Below the pieces are notes generated by a model. That model saw nothing but the letters and a program-made list of their open reading frames with translations. It did not search any database and was not told the DNA's origin. A DNA stretch of 64,000 nucleotides from JAXHUM01 sp034189325 (lineage in GTDB: Bacteria; Desulfobacterota; DSM-4660; Desulfatiglandales; Desulfatiglandaceae): positions 67,880-131,879 of the forward strand of contig JAXHUM010000062.1 of the NCBI GenBank assembly GCA_034189325.1. The letters are read 5' to 3'. Numbering within the stretch: the stretch's first letter is position 1; every line of letters starts with the position of its first letter. Shown here piece after piece: positions 62,739 through 64,000 of this stretch. The translations under genes and the position numbers were made by a program.

Positions 62739-64000
62739 ATGCCGTTACCACCTCTTTGTTATAAAATCGCATTTTATTTCTTGGTGAAGTTGTGTGTTTG
62801 TTTGATACTGATTCCAAATCATGCACATGCATTAAAAAAGCAAGTTCTACTCTTACATTCCTACGACAAAACCCATCCATGGACAGACAATATCCTGGAT
62901 GGCATGCTTTCGGTTTTGAATGAATCTCAATTAGATCTGGAGATCTATGTCGAATATATGGACGGAAAGCGTCACCCGCCGGAAATTTCCTTTCTTTACT
63001 TAGAAGACCTCTATCTCCGAAAATACGGCAAGACATCCTTTGACATCATTCTTCTTTCCGATAATAACGCCTTGAAATTCATAGTGTCACGGCGCCATAG
63101 GCTTTTTTCCGATGTTCCGATTGTATTCTGTGGAGTGAACAATTTTCACAATAATCTGCTGGCCGGTCAAACCGGTATAACGGGTATAGCTGAGAAGATC
63201 GATATCAGTGGGACTATTGCATTGGCACAAGCAATTCTTCCGACCGTCCAGAAGTTTGTTGTCGTTAATGACGAAACGCCGACCGGACGATCAATCCAGA
63301 TAGAATTCGAACAAGTTGTATCCAGACTTCCCGATAAAAGGCTAACCTTTGAAACCTGGAACGATATCTCTGCAGGGGACCTTCAAGCACGTCTTGGAGA
63401 ACTTGGCCCCGGTTCCGCGGTCCTTATCTTTACGTTTCATCGTGACAAAAACGGCCAATGGTTTTCGATCCCGGAATATTTGAAGTTGATAACGGACAGC
63501 AGCAAGGTCCCCTCTTTTTCATTTTGGGATCATTATCTTGGGCAAGGAATATTGGGGGGTGTGGTGGTTTCAGGAGAACAGCAAGGTAAAAAATGTGCCG
63601 AATATGCCTTGCGTATTCTCCAGGGGGAGCCGATCTCCTCCCTTCCAATTATTGCAAAAAGTCCTAATGTACCGATGTTGGACTTTAGATCGCTAAGCAA
63701 ATTCAACATTTCAAAAAGAGACATTCCAACAGGGGTCGTCTTAATAAATGAACCCATAACCTTCTATTCGCTATTCAAGACAAGGATTTTGGTAATATCC
63801 TGTTTTGTCGTTTCCATGCTTTTTGCAAATATACTTCTCCTAATCAATATCGTTCGACGCAGGAGGATGGAAGCGGCGCTTCGGGAGAGTGAAGAACGTC
63901 TTCAGGGGATTATTGAAGACGCTATGGCTGGATATTTTCTAATCGACAAGAATGGCTGTTTTCAGCATGTGAATTCCGCATGGCTTCGCATGCACGGCTA
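62739..64000 (+). CDS. Membrane sensor with periplasmic-binding-like domain and PAS, 3' end outside window
   Basis: The ATG at 62739 (AAGGGG about 10 bases ahead) opens 420 codons that run off the window. Signal-like helix (VKLCVCLILIPNHAHA) followed by a periplasmic ABC-type binding domain with QVLLLHSYDKTHPWTDNIL, FDIILLSDNNALKFI and VPIVFCGVNNF, then a membrane helix near residue 355 (ILVISCFVVSMLFANILLLI). A PAS domain begins at ESEERLQGIIEDAMAGYFLI and continues to the edge. This is the plan of sensory histidine kinases or diguanylate cyclases with a ligand-binding exterior. The output domain is not visible. Confidence 0.85.
   Translation, partial: MPLPPLCYKIAFYFLVKLCVCLILIPNHAHALKKQVLLLHSYDKTHPWTDNILDGMLSVLNESQLDLEIYVEYMDGKRHPPEISFLYLEDLYLRKYGKTSFDIILLSDNNALKFIVSRRHRLFSDVPIVFCGVNNFHNNLLAGQTGITGIAEKIDISGTIALAQAILPTVQKFVVVNDETPTGRSIQIEFEQVVSRLPDKRLTFETWNDISAGDLQARLGELGPGSAVLIFTFHRDKNGQWFSIPEYLKLITDSSKVPSFSFWDHYLGQGILGGVVVSGEQQGKKCAEYALRILQGEPISSLPIIAKSPNVPMLDFRSLSKFNISKRDIPTGVVLINEPITFYSLFKTRILVISCFVVSMLFANILLLINIVRRRRMEAALRESEERLQGIIEDAMAGYFLIDKNGCFQHVNSAWLRMHG

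Overview
The window looks like part of a draft genome or metagenome scaffold from a strictly anaerobic bacterium, most likely a deltaproteobacterium (Desulfobacterota). The call rests on gene content, not on a marker gene. It carries several ATP-dependent 2-hydroxyacyl-CoA dehydratase / double-cubane proteins with an activase, a 2-oxoacid:ferredoxin oxidoreductase, HdrD/GlcF-like CCG iron-sulfur proteins with a flavoprotein, a polyferredoxin membrane protein, a Liv-type ABC transporter combined with an acyl-CoA synthetase, and TonB/ExbBD. I see no rRNA, tRNA or CRISPR array. One run of exactly 100 N (6470-6569) is flanked by a perfect 121-bp repeat and is an assembly join, not biology.

Layout. 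1-5.9 kb (minus): a double-cubane cluster protein homologue with its activase, a DUF169 protein, a complete methionine-type ABC transporter (MetQ, MetI, MetN) and a second, broken double-cubane gene. 6.1-7.2 kb: the scaffold gap, an iron-sulfur domain fragment and a hypothetical gene. 7.9-19 kb (plus): a lipoprotein, LivH, LivM, two paralogous substrate-binding lipoproteins, LivG, an acyl-CoA synthetase, LivF and a third paralogous binding lipoprotein, ending in a hairpin. This looks like uptake of a carboxylic acid coupled to CoA activation. 19.3-25.5 kb: a small zinc-ribbon protein, a DUF4418 membrane protein, two FtsX/MacB-type permeases with their ATPase, and an orphan TAXI-type binding lipoprotein.

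25.6-33 kb (minus) is the most unusual part: a TonB-dependent receptor, an exported protein ending in Cys-Cys, a NapH-like polyferredoxin membrane protein, a small Cys-rich membrane protein, a secreted protein made of about 23 Asp-rich repeats, then ExbB, ExbD and TonB. The layout suggests one operon joining outer-membrane uptake to electron transfer across the inner membrane. 34-36.6 kb (minus): a two-subunit hydroxyacyl-CoA dehydratase / benzoyl-CoA reductase-like enzyme without its own activase. 37.3-42.8 kb (minus): YceI, a short-chain dehydrogenase, a 53-residue protein, the two Kor subunits and a metallo-beta-lactamase-fold lipoprotein.

43.2-49.4 kb: an exported MsrA-MsrB fusion (plus), then on the minus strand a CrtI-like flavoprotein, a DapB-like dehydrogenase ending in a clear terminator, a cupin and a double-UspA protein. 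49.8-50.6 kb holds a heavily decayed ISL3-type transposase. 50.6-54.2 kb (plus): a tightly overlapping three-gene flavoprotein/iron-sulfur operon like lactate or glycolate dehydrogenases. 54.5-61.5 kb: a 1395-residue protein with a PEP-synthase-like C-terminal half, a GAPDH, and a REC-PAS-histidine kinase protein. 62-64 kb: a small STAS-like protein and the start of a membrane sensor with a periplasmic-binding domain and PAS.

A 6-bp half-site GTAACA/TGTTAC recurs in inverted or direct repeats at three upstream regions (12.2, 19.25 and 33.65 kb) and may mark a shared regulator. All functional names come from reading translated motifs; no database search was run.
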